64,000 bases of DNA from Lachnospiraceae bacterium XBB1006 (GCA_900115795.1 FOXT01000007.1:158766-222765), one strand, 5' to 3'. Shown: positions 35,674-44,362, counted from the stretch's first letter. Numbers and translations: made by a program. Notes: generated by a model not told the origin, from the letters alone.

Positions 35674-35709
35674 GGAGCTGTCATACTAAATAATTAGCAC
35701 GGCAGCTCC
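35674..35709 (+). terminator. trmB terminator
   Basis: GGAGCTG (35674-35680) pairs with CAGCTCC (35703-35709), followed by a T-rich tract. It lies between the convergent trmB and EF-hand-motif genes. Confidence 0.65.
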
Positions 35710-35717
35710 GTTTCCTT

Positions 35718-36755
35718 TTATTCTTTTACCATATCCACATGTTGGATAGTCCCCACTGAGCCATTTTCATACAAAAATATTCCGCTATTTCGAATGTAGG
35801 CATTTGCAACGTTTCTGTCATCCGTCAACGCAAAATTTGTTGTTGTATTTCCAAGACAGATAGCCCCAATGTTTGCTTCCTTTAAGGATAATAACTTTGG
35901 CATATCACTTCCGTCTGCATACCATATTTTTAAACGATGGAATACTTCGTCTGCTTCGTCAATAAATCCATTCCCATCCTGGTCAAAATATGCTAAGTCT
36001 GAAAACCCGTTTCCGGAACTTGTTCCAAATAACTCTGATCCGTCATTTATCGTTCCATCACCATTTCGATCCAATGCCAAGAATCCACTTCCGGATTGCA
36101 ATGCATGGATTTTTTCTTTTGTCCCGTCACAATCCATATCAAAATAGAACGTCTGCTTTGATACACTTGCCACTGCAGACCCTGTGTTTATTACCAATGG
36201 ATCAATTAAATTTTCTCCAAATGACATGGTCTTTTCATAATAGGATTGAAAAGAACGAGACATATGTACTTCCACGTCCATCGAAATTTCCCTGCCGTCA
36301 GATGTTTTTATAATACCCGTAGTAGAAAAGCTCGTTTCTTCGAAATCAGAATAGGATTCATAAAAATTCTCTATTCCACCATAGCCTTGGTCTTCCTGTC
36401 TTTTTGGCTCTTCCAAACGCTCCATAATTTCTTTTTTCTTTTCTTTATCGTCTCTGAAAAGCCATCTCACAAGGTATTCAACAATCTGTCTTTTCACATC
36501 TTTCCATTCTGCTTCCGCATTCATGGATTTTATAATGGCACTACGCTTTGTTTTCATACCTCTCATGATGTTTGTTTGCTCTTCTACGGATTTGTTTTCG
36601 GAATATTGCTCATATCCCTTTTCATTATTGCGCATAGAAACATCCTGTTGCATAATTCCACCACTATTCCAAGCGGTTTTACTGGCTATCTTCGTATGTT
36701 GCCGTTCGTATTTTCTCTGTGAACCGAATTGCACATTTGATGATGTTATAATCAT
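35718..36755 (-). CDS. EF-hand/dockerin-type calcium-motif protein, function unknown
   Basis: This 345-residue protein has no signal peptide or membrane segment. The N-terminal third is Ser/Lys/Glu-rich and helical, with repeated KKEIMERLEE-type charge patterns. The C-terminal part has calcium-loop-like motifs: DMDCDGTKEKI, DRNGDGTINDGSELFG and DQDGNGFIDEADE (about 195-265). Proteins with this DxNGDGxIxDGxELFG block occur in Clostridia and Proteobacteria, mostly uncharacterised, some linked to surface or repeat proteins. RBS AGGGAGG precedes the ATG. It has an unusual upstream region with a sigma-28-like promoter and a terminator hairpin. Confidence 0.7.
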   Translation of the reverse strand: MIITSSNVQFGSQRKYERQHTKIASKTAWNSGGIMQQDVSMRNNEKGYEQYSENKSVEEQTNIMRGMKTKRSAIIKSMNAEAEWKDVKRQIVEYLVRWLFRDDKEKKKEIMERLEEPKRQEDQGYGGIENFYESYSDFEETSFSTTGIIKTSDGREISMDVEVHMSRSFQSYYEKTMSFGENLIDPLVINTGSAVASVSKQTFYFDMDCDGTKEKIHALQSGSGFLALDRNGDGTINDGSELFGTSSGNGFSDLAYFDQDGNGFIDEADEVFHRLKIWYADGSDMPKLLSLKEANIGAICLGNTTTNFALTDDRNVANAYIRNSGIFLYENGSVGTIQHVDMVKE

Positions 36756-36817
36756 ATGATTCCTCCCTTATAAAAAGGGCTCCACTTTATGAAATTTACA
36801 TCCTTTAAAAATCAAAA

Positions 36818-36869
36818 AAGGATAGTCGAAAATTTACAAAATCCATTTTGTTCATTTTCCACCATCCTT
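36818..36869 (-). terminator. Long hairpin with T run in the EF-hand gene leader
   Basis: AAGGATAGTCGAAAAT pairs with ATTTTCCACCATCCTT with two mismatches, and ACAAAAT/ATTTTGT extends the inner stem. On the minus strand a T-rich run follows. It sits about 60 bases upstream of the EF-hand gene, so it may be an attenuator. The rest of 36756-37089 holds promoters and AT-rich DNA and no other gene I can support. Confidence 0.6.
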
Positions 36870-36921
36870 GGAGGCCTTTTTGTATATTGCATTGTGTTGG
36901 CCATCGAACAATGTATAATTT

Positions 36922-36948
36922 ATATCGGTCTTTATATAGTAATTTTTA
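36922..36948 (-). promoter_or_regulatory. Sigma-28-like (flagellar) promoter upstream of the EF-hand gene
   Basis: On the minus strand TAAA (36945-36948), a 15-base spacer and ACCGATAT (36922-36929) match the SigD/FliA consensus TAAA-N15-GCCGATAT at all but one base. It points at the EF-hand gene, about 160 bases upstream of its start. Confidence 0.45.
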
Positions 36949-37029
36949 ACTGTATTGGACTCTATTTTTAATTTTTTTTATTCATATTGTCGAAAGTGGA
37001 TTATTTTTATAAAAAGTTTAAAAAAATGC

Positions 37030-37058
37030 TTGCATTTTTCTTCTAGCTATTATATAAT
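37030..37058 (+). promoter_or_regulatory. tRNA-Lys promoter
   Basis: TTGCAT (37030-37035) and TATAAT (37053-37058) have a 17-base spacer, about 30 bases before the tRNA. Confidence 0.65.
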
Positions 37059-37089
37059 AAATAAGCGTTGTGAGTGACACAACAAATAA

Positions 37090-37162
37090 GCGCCACTAGC
37101 TCAGCTGGCAGAGCACCTGACTTTTAATCAGGGTGTCCAGGGTTCGAACCCCTGGTGGCGCA
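37090..37162 (+). tRNA. tRNA-Lys (TTT anticodon)
   Basis: The 73-base cloverleaf has acceptor stem GCGCCAC/GTGGCGC, D arm GCTC/GAGC, anticodon stem CCTGA/TCAGG with loop CTTTTAA (anticodon TTT), and T loop TTCGAAC. CCA is not encoded. It stands alone on the plus strand between the EF-hand gene and pepT. Confidence 0.97.
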
Positions 37163-37261
37163 TTTATGAAAGGCCTTAGGATTACCTGTATGGTGGTTTT
37201 AGGGTTTTTATTTTTTTATTCTTTCCTTTCCATTCTTTTAACTTTGTTTTCTCATTTTCAA

Positions 37262-37289
37262 TTGATTTTCTCCATAATTGTTATATAAT
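37262..37289 (+). promoter_or_regulatory. pepT promoter
   Basis: TTGATT (37262-37267) and TATAAT (37284-37289) have a 16-base spacer, about 35 bases before the pepT start. Confidence 0.6.
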
Positions 37290-37324
37290 AGTATTGAATG
37301 TTTTTTATCTAGGAGGGATTACAA

Positions 37325-38545
37325 ATGAATGTAAAAGAACGTTTATTGAACTACGTAAGTGTACACACTACTTCTCAGGAAGATGCAGGTGTTGTACCAA
37401 GTACTCAGCGTCAGTTTGATTTAGCTCGAATTCTTGAGAAAGAATTGAAAGACCTTAATCTTGAAAAAGTTAAAGTAGATGAGCATTGTTATGTTTACGG
37501 CTTACTTCCTGCTACAAAAGGAATGGAGAACAAGAAGCCTATTGGATTTATTGCACATATGGACACTTCTCCAGACTTTTCCGGTGAGAATGTAAAGCCA
37601 CAAATCATTGAAAATTATGATGGCGGGGATGTTACCTTAAAAGGTAGCGGCGACATTTTAAGCCCGAAGAACTTCCCTGATTTAGCTACATTAAAGGGAC
37701 GTACTTTAATTACAACCGATGGTACAACACTTCTTGGTGCAGACGATAAAGCAGGTATTGCTGAAATCTTTACTGCATTAGAAGAAATCATCAATGAGAA
37801 CATTCCTCACGGCGATATCTGGGTTGGTATCACTCCGGATGAAGAAGTAGGAATGGGTGCTTCTGAATTCGACTTAGATTATTTCAAAGCTGATTATGCA
37901 TACACCTTGGATGGTGATTATGAAGGCGAAGTTGCTTATGAGAACTTCAATGCTTCCACCGGTATTATTACTGTTCACGGAGTAAGTGTTCATCCTGGTT
38001 CTGCAAAGAATATTATGAAAAACGCTGCTTCAATTGCTTGCGAATTCCATAGCATGGTTCCAAAATTTGAAGCTCCTGAACATACAGAAGGACGCGAAGG
38101 ATTTTATCATTTATTAGAAATGAAAGGTGAAACAACCGAAGCTTCATTGGTTTACATTATTCGTGATCATGACGCAACTAAATTTGCTCAGAAGGCTGAA
38201 TACTTACAATCCATTGGCAAATTATTAAATGAAAAATACGGCGAGGGCGTTGTTGAAGTCAAAATAAAAGAAAGCTATCGTAACATGTTAGAAGTCATTG
38301 AAAAGAACGAATTCGTAGTTGAGCTTGCAAGACAGGCTATGCGTAATGTTGGACTTGATCCGATTTCCACACCGGTACGTGGTGGTACAGATGGCGCTAT
38401 GTTAAGCTTCAAAGGTCTTCCATGTCCTAACCTTGGAACTGGCGGTTATGCTTTCCATGGTCAGTTTGAACATATTACGGTTGAAGGTATGGAAACTGCA
38501 GTTAAGATTATTAAAGAAATTGCTAAGAATCCAGCCGATAAATAG
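37325..38545 (+). CDS. pepT: Peptidase T (tripeptide aminopeptidase)
   Basis: This 406-residue M20-family zinc enzyme removes the N-terminal residue from tripeptides in the cytosol. Metal and catalytic motifs are AHMDTSPD near 77-84, TTLLGADDKAG, TPDEEVGMG with the catalytic Glu, and a late His in GGYAFHGQFEH. The dimerisation domain lies in the middle. Length is normal. AGGAGG precedes the ATG. It has its own promoter and a strong terminator, so it is monocistronic. Confidence 0.96.
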   Translation: MNVKERLLNYVSVHTTSQEDAGVVPSTQRQFDLARILEKELKDLNLEKVKVDEHCYVYGLLPATKGMENKKPIGFIAHMDTSPDFSGENVKPQIIENYDGGDVTLKGSGDILSPKNFPDLATLKGRTLITTDGTTLLGADDKAGIAEIFTALEEIINENIPHGDIWVGITPDEEVGMGASEFDLDYFKADYAYTLDGDYEGEVAYENFNASTGIITVHGVSVHPGSAKNIMKNAASIACEFHSMVPKFEAPEHTEGREGFYHLLEMKGETTEASLVYIIRDHDATKFAQKAEYLQSIGKLLNEKYGEGVVEVKIKESYRNMLEVIEKNEFVVELARQAMRNVGLDPISTPVRGGTDGAMLSFKGLPCPNLGTGGYAFHGQFEHITVEGMETAVKIIKEIAKNPADK

Positions 38546-38550
38546 TGCAA

Positions 38551-38577
38551 AACCAGCAGGCATACTGCCTGCTGGTT
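38551..38577 (+). terminator. pepT terminator
   Basis: A perfect 12-bp stem (AACCAGCAGGCA and its complement) with a 3-base loop is followed by a T run. Confidence 0.92.
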
Positions 38578-38591
38578 TTTTACTCTATTGT

Positions 38592-39722
38592 CTATTCAAA
38601 TGTTTCTGCAACTGTTTGCAAGTGTGCACGAATTTGAAGATGCTGAGGACATACCGCTTCACATTGTCCACATGCAATACATTCTGAAGCTTTCCCATGA
38701 CCATCTTTTATTAACATATTGTTATAGTATCCAACCATTTTCTCATTGTTAAATACTTTATAGTTGTTCAATGCTTCAAACATATCTGGAATCCGAATCT
38801 GCTTTGGACAATGATTTTCTTCTACACAATAACTACAAGCCGTACAAGGAACTGCATTTAATTCATTCACTATATTCTGTACCTTTGCCACTGCTTCCAT
38901 TTCTTGTTCACTTAAAGGCTTAAAATCCTTCATTGCTTTCAAATTGTCTTGCATCTGTTTCCAATCACTCATTCCGGATAAAACAACTGCCATTTGTGGA
39001 AAACTTGCTGAAAAACGAATAGCGATGTTAGCATTGCTTCCACTTTCTAATTGTTTCAAAATTATGGATGCTTTTTCCGGTAAATGAACCAAACTACCTC
39101 CTTTTACCGGTTCCATAACAATAACAGGTTTCTTATACTTTTTACATACTTCGTACACAGCACGGCTCTCTACCGATGGATTTTCATAGTCAACATAATT
39201 AAACTGAATTTGTACAAATTCCACCTCCGGATGATCTCTTAATATCTGCTCTAGCACCTCTGGTCGATCATGAAACGATAAACCGAGATGTTTAATTTTT
39301 CCTTCTTGCTTTAATTCATAGGCTGTTTCGTAAGCTTTGCATTCTTGAAACTTTGGATAATTTCCTTTTCCTTGCGCATGCATTAGATAAAAATCGAAAT
39401 AATCCACTTTACACCATTTCAACTGATTCTCAAAAAAAGGTCGAATATCTTCTTTTTTATCAAAGTAAGGAGCTGTAAGTTTATTTGCAAGTAAAAATTT
39501 ACTTCTATCATATCGTTCGGATAAGCATTTTCCTATTGCTAATTCCGACTTTCCATTGATATAACCATGTGCTGTGTCAAAATAATTGAATCCGGCCTCA
39601 ATAAAGGCATCAATCATTTTACAAAACTCATCATTATCAACCTCATCACCATTCATAGGCAAACGCATACAACCAAATCCAAAGTTTCCGTTTACCTCAT
39701 TAAAAAACTTATTTTCTACCAT
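38592..39722 (-). CDS. Aldo/keto reductase with C-terminal 4Fe-4S domain
   Basis: This 376-residue protein has an aldo/keto reductase barrel (about 1-280), with FDTAHGY holding the catalytic Asp and Tyr, a Lys in LANKL and the His in YLMHAQG. The C-terminal part has two cysteine clusters, CTACSYCVEENHCP and CIACGQCEAVCP, for two 4Fe-4S clusters. These ferredoxin-fused reductases are common in anaerobes; substrate unknown. Ribosome binding site AAGGAG precedes the ATG. It lies downstream of the repeat-rich membrane protein gene in the same direction, past that gene's terminator. Confidence 0.9.
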   Translation of the reverse strand: MVENKFFNEVNGNFGFGCMRLPMNGDEVDNDEFCKMIDAFIEAGFNYFDTAHGYINGKSELAIGKCLSERYDRSKFLLANKLTAPYFDKKEDIRPFFENQLKWCKVDYFDFYLMHAQGKGNYPKFQECKAYETAYELKQEGKIKHLGLSFHDRPEVLEQILRDHPEVEFVQIQFNYVDYENPSVESRAVYEVCKKYKKPVIVMEPVKGGSLVHLPEKASIILKQLESGSNANIAIRFSASFPQMAVVLSGMSDWKQMQDNLKAMKDFKPLSEQEMEAVAKVQNIVNELNAVPCTACSYCVEENHCPKQIRIPDMFEALNNYKVFNNEKMVGYYNNMLIKDGHGKASECIACGQCEAVCPQHLQIRAHLQTVAETFE

Positions 39723-39742
39723 ATCCTTCTCCTTTTAAAAAA

Positions 39743-39764
39743 GAGCTGCCATTCAAGACAGCTC
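39743..39764 (-). terminator. Terminator of the repeat-rich membrane protein gene
   Basis: GAGCTG pairs with CAGCTC around a 10-base apical region, followed by six T residues on the minus strand. Confidence 0.7.
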
Positions 39765-39778
39765 AATTATCGTTCTTC

Positions 39779-41071
39779 CTACATATTTGCCAACAGTGCG
39801 GCAATTTCATCTGGTGTCATAACATGTCCTGGATCCGTCATATCAGGCATTGGAGGTTTTTCCTCCGCCGGTTCTGGAACTGGAACTGGCTCTGGCTCCG
39901 GTTCTACCGCTACTTCCGGCTCCGGAACTGGCTCTGGCTCCGGTTCTACCACTACTTCCGGCTCTGGAACTGGCTCTGGCTCCGGTTCTACCGCTACTTC
40001 CGGCTCTGAAACTGGCTCCGGCTCTGGTGTTGGTTCTGGTTCTGTTGCTATTTCCTGTTCTGGAATTGACTCCGGCTCTACCGTTACTTCCGGTTCTACC
40101 ACCACTTCCGGCTCTGCCGCTACCTCCGGTTCTACCACCACTTCCGACTCTGCCGCTACCTCAGGTTCTGGCTCTTCACTTTCCATACTGTCCAATGCAT
40201 TTTCAAATGAAATTACCTCTGCTACAGTATCCCCAGATTCAAAATTCGAAGTTGCTTCCTCCATTTGCTCTGTTGCCGCTGATACCATCTCGTCAAGCAT
40301 TTCATCTGGAATTGGTGTTTGCTCTGGTTGGCTCGATTCCTTTATTTCCACAGTATTTTCGTGCATATACGATTCCATTGCAGGCTGCGGTGTTACCATG
40401 CTAGGTTGTGTCATCACCACCTGTTGTGGCTGGCTCTTTACAATTGATTCCAAAGACAAAATTTCTTTTCGTAAACTTACTTCGATTTCTTTAATTAAAT
40501 TTGCTAACTCTTGCTGTTTAATAAGAATCTCCTGGTTGCCCGTATGAGAAGCATCTCTTTGTGCCATAAGAATCTTGTCTTCTGCCTCAGACAGCATTTC
40601 TTCAAAATCAATTACTTTTTCCAAAAGCTTATCATTTGAATTCATTAATGCATCTGTATTCTCTTTACTTCTACTAATGGTAACCTTTGCTATCCCTTTC
40701 TGCGCATTCATAATATCATCTACCGGAATGCCCATTTTGTCTTCCATATCATCGAGTTGTTCTTGAATCTCATCAAAATACTTTCTCATCATTAGGTAGG
40801 TTGCTTTCGCCGATTTATACAATTCATTATGCATTTCTTCTTGTTGCATTTCTGCTTCATAACGAAATTGCATTATTGAACTAGCGAAACAGTAAACCGC
40901 TAATACAAATACAAGCGTTATACTCCCCATCAACCATATTAGTTTTGGATAATTTAGCATCGCATAAAAATCTCCGAGCAATGTGCCGGCCATAATTACG
41001 GACGAAAAAATAATTCGTAGCCCTACCTTATGGGATCGCGGTGCTTTTTTCTTTCTTTCCTCTTTGCTCAT
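39779..41071 (-). CDS. Membrane coiled-coil protein with Glu-Pro repeats and FliM-like C-terminal motif
   Basis: This 430-residue protein is unrecognised. It has a basic N terminus, two membrane segments (about 18-38 and 45-68), a coiled coil (about 70-210), a linker and a long Glu/Pro/Val repeat tract (about 300-410). It ends with [13 protein letters not shown], which resembles the LSQDEIDALL motif at the N terminus of FliM and FliY. The repeats are encoded by near-identical 42-base and 36-base DNA units. It could be a scaffold that spans from membrane to a distant partner through the rigid repeat, with the end motif as docking peptide; this is inference. It is transcribed with its own terminator. 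Confidence 0.8.
   Translation of the reverse strand: MSKEERKKKAPRSHKVGLRIIFSSVIMAGTLLGDFYAMLNYPKLIWLMGSITLVFVLAVYCFASSIMQFRYEAEMQQEEMHNELYKSAKATYLMMRKYFDEIQEQLDDMEDKMGIPVDDIMNAQKGIAKVTISRSKENTDALMNSNDKLLEKVIDFEEMLSEAEDKILMAQRDASHTGNQEILIKQQELANLIKEIEVSLRKEILSLESIVKSQPQQVVMTQPSMVTPQPAMESYMHENTVEIKESSQPEQTPIPDEMLDEMVSAATEQMEEATSNFESGDTVAEVISFENALDSMESEEPEPEVAAESEVVVEPEVAAEPEVVVEPEVTVEPESIPEQEIATEPEPTPEPEPVSEPEVAVEPEPEPVPEPEVVVEPEPEPVPEPEVAVEPEPEPVPVPEPAEEKPPMPDMTDPGHVMTPDEIAALLANM
39882..40007. repeat. Three 42-base tandem repeats
   Basis: Three nearly identical 42-base units (39882-39923, 39924-39965, 39966-40007) differ at only a few bases. They encode a 14-residue Glu/Pro/Val block of the membrane coiled-coil protein. 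The near identity suggests recent expansion or length variation among strains. Confidence 0.85.
40092..40163. repeat. Two 36-base tandem repeats
   Basis: Two 36-base units (40092-40127 and 40128-40163) differ at very few positions. They encode a 12-residue Glu/Val/Ala/Pro block in the same protein. Confidence 0.75.
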
Positions 41072-41107
41072 ATAGCTGTCCTCCCTGATATGAAATTTTT
41101 AAGAAAA

Positions 41108-41181
41108 CGTTCCCGACGGGATTCGAACCCACGACCTACCGCTTAGGAGGCGGTCGCTCTATCCAGCTGAGCTACGGGAAC
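41108..41181 (-). tRNA. tRNA-Arg (CCT anticodon)
   Basis: The 74-base cloverleaf on the minus strand has acceptor stem GTTCCCG/CGGGAAC, D arm GCTC/GAGC, anticodon stem ACCGC/GCGGT with loop CTCCTAA (anticodon CCT), and T loop TTCGAAT. CCA is not encoded. It lies between the DUF3881 gene and the repeat-rich gene. Confidence 0.95.
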
Positions 41182-41203
41182 AATACGACTGTTCACACAG
41201 TCT

Positions 41204-42076
41204 TTATAATCGAAATACAGAACCCTGCATCCAGATTACGGCTTTAATTCGTCTTCCAACTTGTGGCTCACCAAGCAAATTTTCTTGGTTAATGCAGATA
41301 TCAAACATTAGACTATTACAATTAATTCGCATCACACAAATATTCTCTTTCGTATGTGCGTTCTGCACATAGTGGAAATCAACAATCTCGCCTAAGATTG
41401 CATATTGATCACTTTCAATACCATATGGCATAAAATACGTATTAACAATTGTCAGTACATCCTCATGTATAATTCGTTTTGATAACATAGAATACGTATC
41501 TATATCTTCTAACGTTAACGATTCGATTGCCTCTTCGTCACCCTCCTTGGCTGCTTCCAGCAATGATAATCTATCCCTATGTTTTTTCTTTGCAGCTTTA
41601 TTCTCTGCATCCTTTTTCACTGGCAATAAAACCATACCCTGCTTTGCTAAGCCTGCCAAAGCTGTCTTCATCTGTGTAGCAGGTTTTCCCAAATCATAAT
41701 CCTTAAAAAATTCCAAAGCATTCTGCAAATAGAAAATTAATGTAACGCCAATTCTTGCTTCATCGCATACCCCGGCGTAGGACTCCTGATTAGAATGTCT
41801 CTCTACATCAATGTGATCATGTGTTGTTATGCCTGTTCCACAAAAATAAGGAAAATAGTATTCAGGAATAAACTCACCGCGCAAATTATACTCACCTCTA
41901 ATAGCAATTCCCATACCTTCCGCATATTCGTGACTTATCTCCGTAAAAACGGTTCCATCTTTTTTTGTCCATTGTACAGTATTACTTGGATTTTCCGCCA
42001 CTTCCTGCATCAACGCTTCAACATCTTCTCTGTTCTTAATTTTACTAAAGCCAACAGATTTCAGAAATTCATGCAT
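41204..42076 (-). CDS. DUF3881 family protein
   Basis: This 290-residue protein starts MHEFLKSVGFSKI and matches DUF3881, a family of unknown function found mostly in Lachnospiraceae. It is soluble, mixed alpha/beta, with a charged Lys/Glu-rich middle (about 165-190) and no catalytic motif I recognise. I chose the ATG at 42076 because AGGAGG lies about 8 bases upstream. It is followed 22 bases later by tRNA-Arg on the same strand, so the two may share a transcript. Confidence 0.85.
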   Translation of the reverse strand: MHEFLKSVGFSKIKNREDVEALMQEVAENPSNTVQWTKKDGTVFTEISHEYAEGMGIAIRGEYNLRGEFIPEYYFPYFCGTGITTHDHIDVERHSNQESYAGVCDEARIGVTLIFYLQNALEFFKDYDLGKPATQMKTALAGLAKQGMVLLPVKKDAENKAAKKKHRDRLSLLEAAKEGDEEAIESLTLEDIDTYSMLSKRIIHEDVLTIVNTYFMPYGIESDQYAILGEIVDFHYVQNAHTKENICVMRINCNSLMFDICINQENLLGEPQVGRRIKAVIWMQGSVFRL

Positions 42077-42112
42077 GAGTTTACCTCCTTTCACCATCCT
42101 GTGTATTTTCTA

Positions 42113-42141
42113 ATTATATAATAAATTTAATAATATTGCAA
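42113..42141 (-). promoter_or_regulatory. Promoter of the DUF3881 gene
   Basis: On the minus strand TTGCAA (42136-42141) and TATAAT (42113-42118) have a 17-base spacer, between the DUF4446 and DUF3881 genes. Confidence 0.65.
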
Positions 42142-42158
42142 ATATTTATATTCCTCTC

Positions 42159-42662
42159 CTACTCGGAAATATTTCCAACTGCAATATCTAGTGCCTGTTT
42201 TTCCTCTTCCGTTAACATAATAACAGAATTACCTTTTACAATCTCTTTCATGTAAATATAACAACCATCTCGATTATGAACTACATTTAACATGTATCCG
42301 TCGTTTGTTTCATTTAAAAGAGCTAATGAAAAACTAAGCTTTCCTCCCAGTTCATTAAACGCATCATATTTTACCAGCCCTGATTTTTGGAAAGTCAGCT
42401 TCATGTTTCCAAATAAAGTTTGAATATTTCTATTATTTGCTTCATTTGCCTCTAACAACATATCGACCTGATCTAACCGTTTGATAATTGTATCCTCTAG
42501 AGTTTTTGCATCTTTTCCTTCCATGAAAATATGATATCGCTTTTTTAACTTACTCATCTGAATTATATTAATCAGATAAAGAATGAATACAAGCAAAAAA
42601 GCTACTGCCAATCCAATCATAATTTCAATTCTATAATAATCTAGTATTTCGTAAATCTCCAT
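42159..42662 (-). CDS. DUF4446 family membrane protein
   Basis: This 167-residue protein has one N-terminal membrane segment (about 14-35), a coiled-coil region (about 36-85) and a C-terminal domain with KYDAFNELGGKLSFSLALLN, the DUF4446 signature. Function is unknown. It sits directly downstream of parB (21 bases), a position conserved in Clostridia, so a role near the origin or membrane is plausible but unproven. Confidence 0.85.
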   Translation of the reverse strand: MEIYEILDYYRIEIMIGLAVAFLLVFILYLINIIQMSKLKKRYHIFMEGKDAKTLEDTIIKRLDQVDMLLEANEANNRNIQTLFGNMKLTFQKSGLVKYDAFNELGGKLSFSLALLNETNDGYMLNVVHNRDGCYIYMKEIVKGNSVIMLTEEEKQALDIAVGNISE

Positions 42663-42683
42663 AGTTTCACCTCAACTGTTTAC

Positions 42684-43592
42684 TTATTCTTTTGTTGCTA
42701 TAGATTGCAATAGGCCCATGATTCTTTCCAACTCATCCATAGAATAATACTCAATTTCTATTTTACCGGAATCATTGTTCTTCTGATGAATAGAAACCTT
42801 TGTGCCGATAGCCGTTTTTAATCGTTCTTCAATATCATGATACACAATATCCAATTGTTGTTTTTCTGGATTTGGTTTAGGCACGATTACATCTTTTTCG
42901 GATTGTATCTTTTTAATTAATTTTTCTGTTTCACGTACACTTAACCGTTCATCAAAAATCTTTTGCGCCGTAGCATACTGTTTTTCCTGATCATCAATTC
43001 CTAACAATGCACGTGCATGACCCGTTGTAAGTTTCTCCTCGATAATCATCATCTGCACTTTTTCATTTAGCTTTAATAGACGCATTGAATTTGTAATTGC
43101 AGTTCTACTTTTTGAAACAGTTTCCGCCAATTTATCCTGTGTCATGTGAAAACGATCAATCAAATTCTTATAAGCAATTGCTTCTTCAATTGGATTTAAA
43201 TCCTCACGCTGAATATTTTCAATCAGCTGAATTCTGGCAACTTCCTCATCAGATAATTCCATTACTCTTGTAGGTACTTCTTTTAATCCAATTTTCTTAG
43301 CAGCTCTCCATCGTCTTTCACCGGAAACAATTTTGTAGTAACCGTCAGCCTTAGTAACAATCAATGGTTGTAGAATTCCATCTTGTTTAATAGAATCTGC
43401 TAATTCCAAAATGCCATCTTCATCAAAATACTTTCTCGGCTGGGTTCTATCCGGCTCAACTAGATTTGTATCTAAGAATTCAATTTTTTCACCTTTATCA
43501 TCTTGCACAATTTCCTTTTTCTGTGCAATTGGTGTATTCACTTTAATTAATGAGTCAAGACCTTTTCCAAGTCCATTTTTTTTTGCTGCCAT
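42684..43592 (-). CDS. parB: Chromosome-partitioning protein ParB (Spo0J)
   Basis: This 302-residue CTP-dependent DNA clamp loads at parS and spreads to organise the origin. The N-terminal CTPase domain has QPRKYFDEDGILELADSI and the GERRWRAAK motif, a helix-turn-helix (about 145-210, with LAETVSKSRTAITNS) binds parS, and a C-terminal dimerisation domain ends the protein. Two perfect parS sites lie about 0.9 kb away, upstream of parA. AAGGAG precedes the ATG, 11 bases after parA. Confidence 0.95.
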   Translation of the reverse strand: MAAKKNGLGKGLDSLIKVNTPIAQKKEIVQDDKGEKIEFLDTNLVEPDRTQPRKYFDEDGILELADSIKQDGILQPLIVTKADGYYKIVSGERRWRAAKKIGLKEVPTRVMELSDEEVARIQLIENIQREDLNPIEEAIAYKNLIDRFHMTQDKLAETVSKSRTAITNSMRLLKLNEKVQMMIIEEKLTTGHARALLGIDDQEKQYATAQKIFDERLSVRETEKLIKKIQSEKDVIVPKPNPEKQQLDIVYHDIEERLKTAIGTKVSIHQKNNDSGKIEIEYYSMDELERIMGLLQSIATKE

Positions 43593-43603
43593 CTCGTATC
43601 TCC

Positions 43604-44362
43604 TTATTTATTCATCATTTCCTGTGCAAGCTGACGATAACTTTCAGCTCCAGCAGACTTTGGTTCATAAACTGTAATAGGTAATCCATGGCTTGGTGCT
43701 TCTGCCAATCGTATATTTCTTGGAATCATTGTTTTATATACTCTCACATCAACATTTGCTTTTACATTATCTACTACTTGTGCTGATAAATTTGTTCTTC
43801 CGTCGTACATTGTAAAAACAATTCCTTCAATCGTAAGTTCCGGATTCAATCTTTCCTGAACTAAACGAATCGTATGCATTAATTGACTAAGTCCCTCCAA
43901 AGCGTAATACTCACATTGAATCGGGACCAAAACTGACTGTGCTGTTGTCATTGCATTTACTGTTAACATATTTAAAGAAGGCGGACAATCAATCAAAATA
44001 TAATCGAAATTACTTTCAATATAGTCAATCTCATTCTTTAATATATATTCTTTATTATTTACATCTAACAACTCAATTTCTGCACCTGCTAGATTTACAT
44101 TAGATGGTAAAATGTATAGATTTTCAATATCCGTTTTATGCATACATTCTCTAATTGCTGCATCACCAAGTATTAATTCGTAAACCGTTTCTTCTATCTC
44201 TTCTTTATCCAATCCCAATCCACTTGTTGTATTTCCCTGAGGATCCAAATCAATAACCAATACTTTTTTATTTGTTTCAGCTAAACATGCCGCCAAATTG
44301 ATAGTAGTAGTTGTCTTTCCAACACCACCTTTTTGATTTGCAATTGCAATTACTTTACTCAT
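43604..44362 (-). CDS. parA: Chromosome-partitioning ATPase ParA (Soj)
   Basis: This 252-residue ATPase moves or orients origins together with ParB and, in Bacillus, also regulates DnaA. The deviant Walker A IANQKGGVGKTTT is near the N terminus, and DYILIDCPPSL is Walker B. I chose the ATG at 44362 because the family normally starts MSKVIAIANQKGG; the frame extends 27 codons upstream without support. The best Shine-Dalgarno (AGAAGGG) is rather far, about 12 bases. It is followed by parB. Confidence 0.95.
   Translation of the reverse strand: MSKVIAIANQKGGVGKTTTTINLAACLAETNKKVLVIDLDPQGNTTSGLGLDKEEIEETVYELILGDAAIRECMHKTDIENLYILPSNVNLAGAEIELLDVNNKEYILKNEIDYIESNFDYILIDCPPSLNMLTVNAMTTAQSVLVPIQCEYYALEGLSQLMHTIRLVQERLNPELTIEGIVFTMYDGRTNLSAQVVDNVKANVDVRVYKTMIPRNIRLAEAPSHGLPITVYEPKSAGAESYRQLAQEMMNK

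Noticed and set aside
36789-36971. 60-codon plus-strand ORF upstream of tRNA-Lys
   Set aside because: It has no ribosome binding site, and its similarity to a peptide on the other strand comes from the hairpin it spans.
39882-40163. Regularly spaced repeats as a possible CRISPR array
   Set aside because: The units are contiguous with no unique spacers and are in frame with a coding sequence, so they are coding tandem repeats.
39850-40404. Second antisense Leu/Pro repeat frame
   Set aside because: It is another shadow of the same tandem repeats with no start signal.
39567-40547. A 326-codon plus-strand frame rich in Ser/Gly repeats opposite the membrane coiled-coil gene
   Set aside because: It is the antisense reading of the Glu/Pro repeat DNA. 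It has no ribosome binding site and the minus-strand gene has membrane helices, a coiled coil, an RBS and a terminator.
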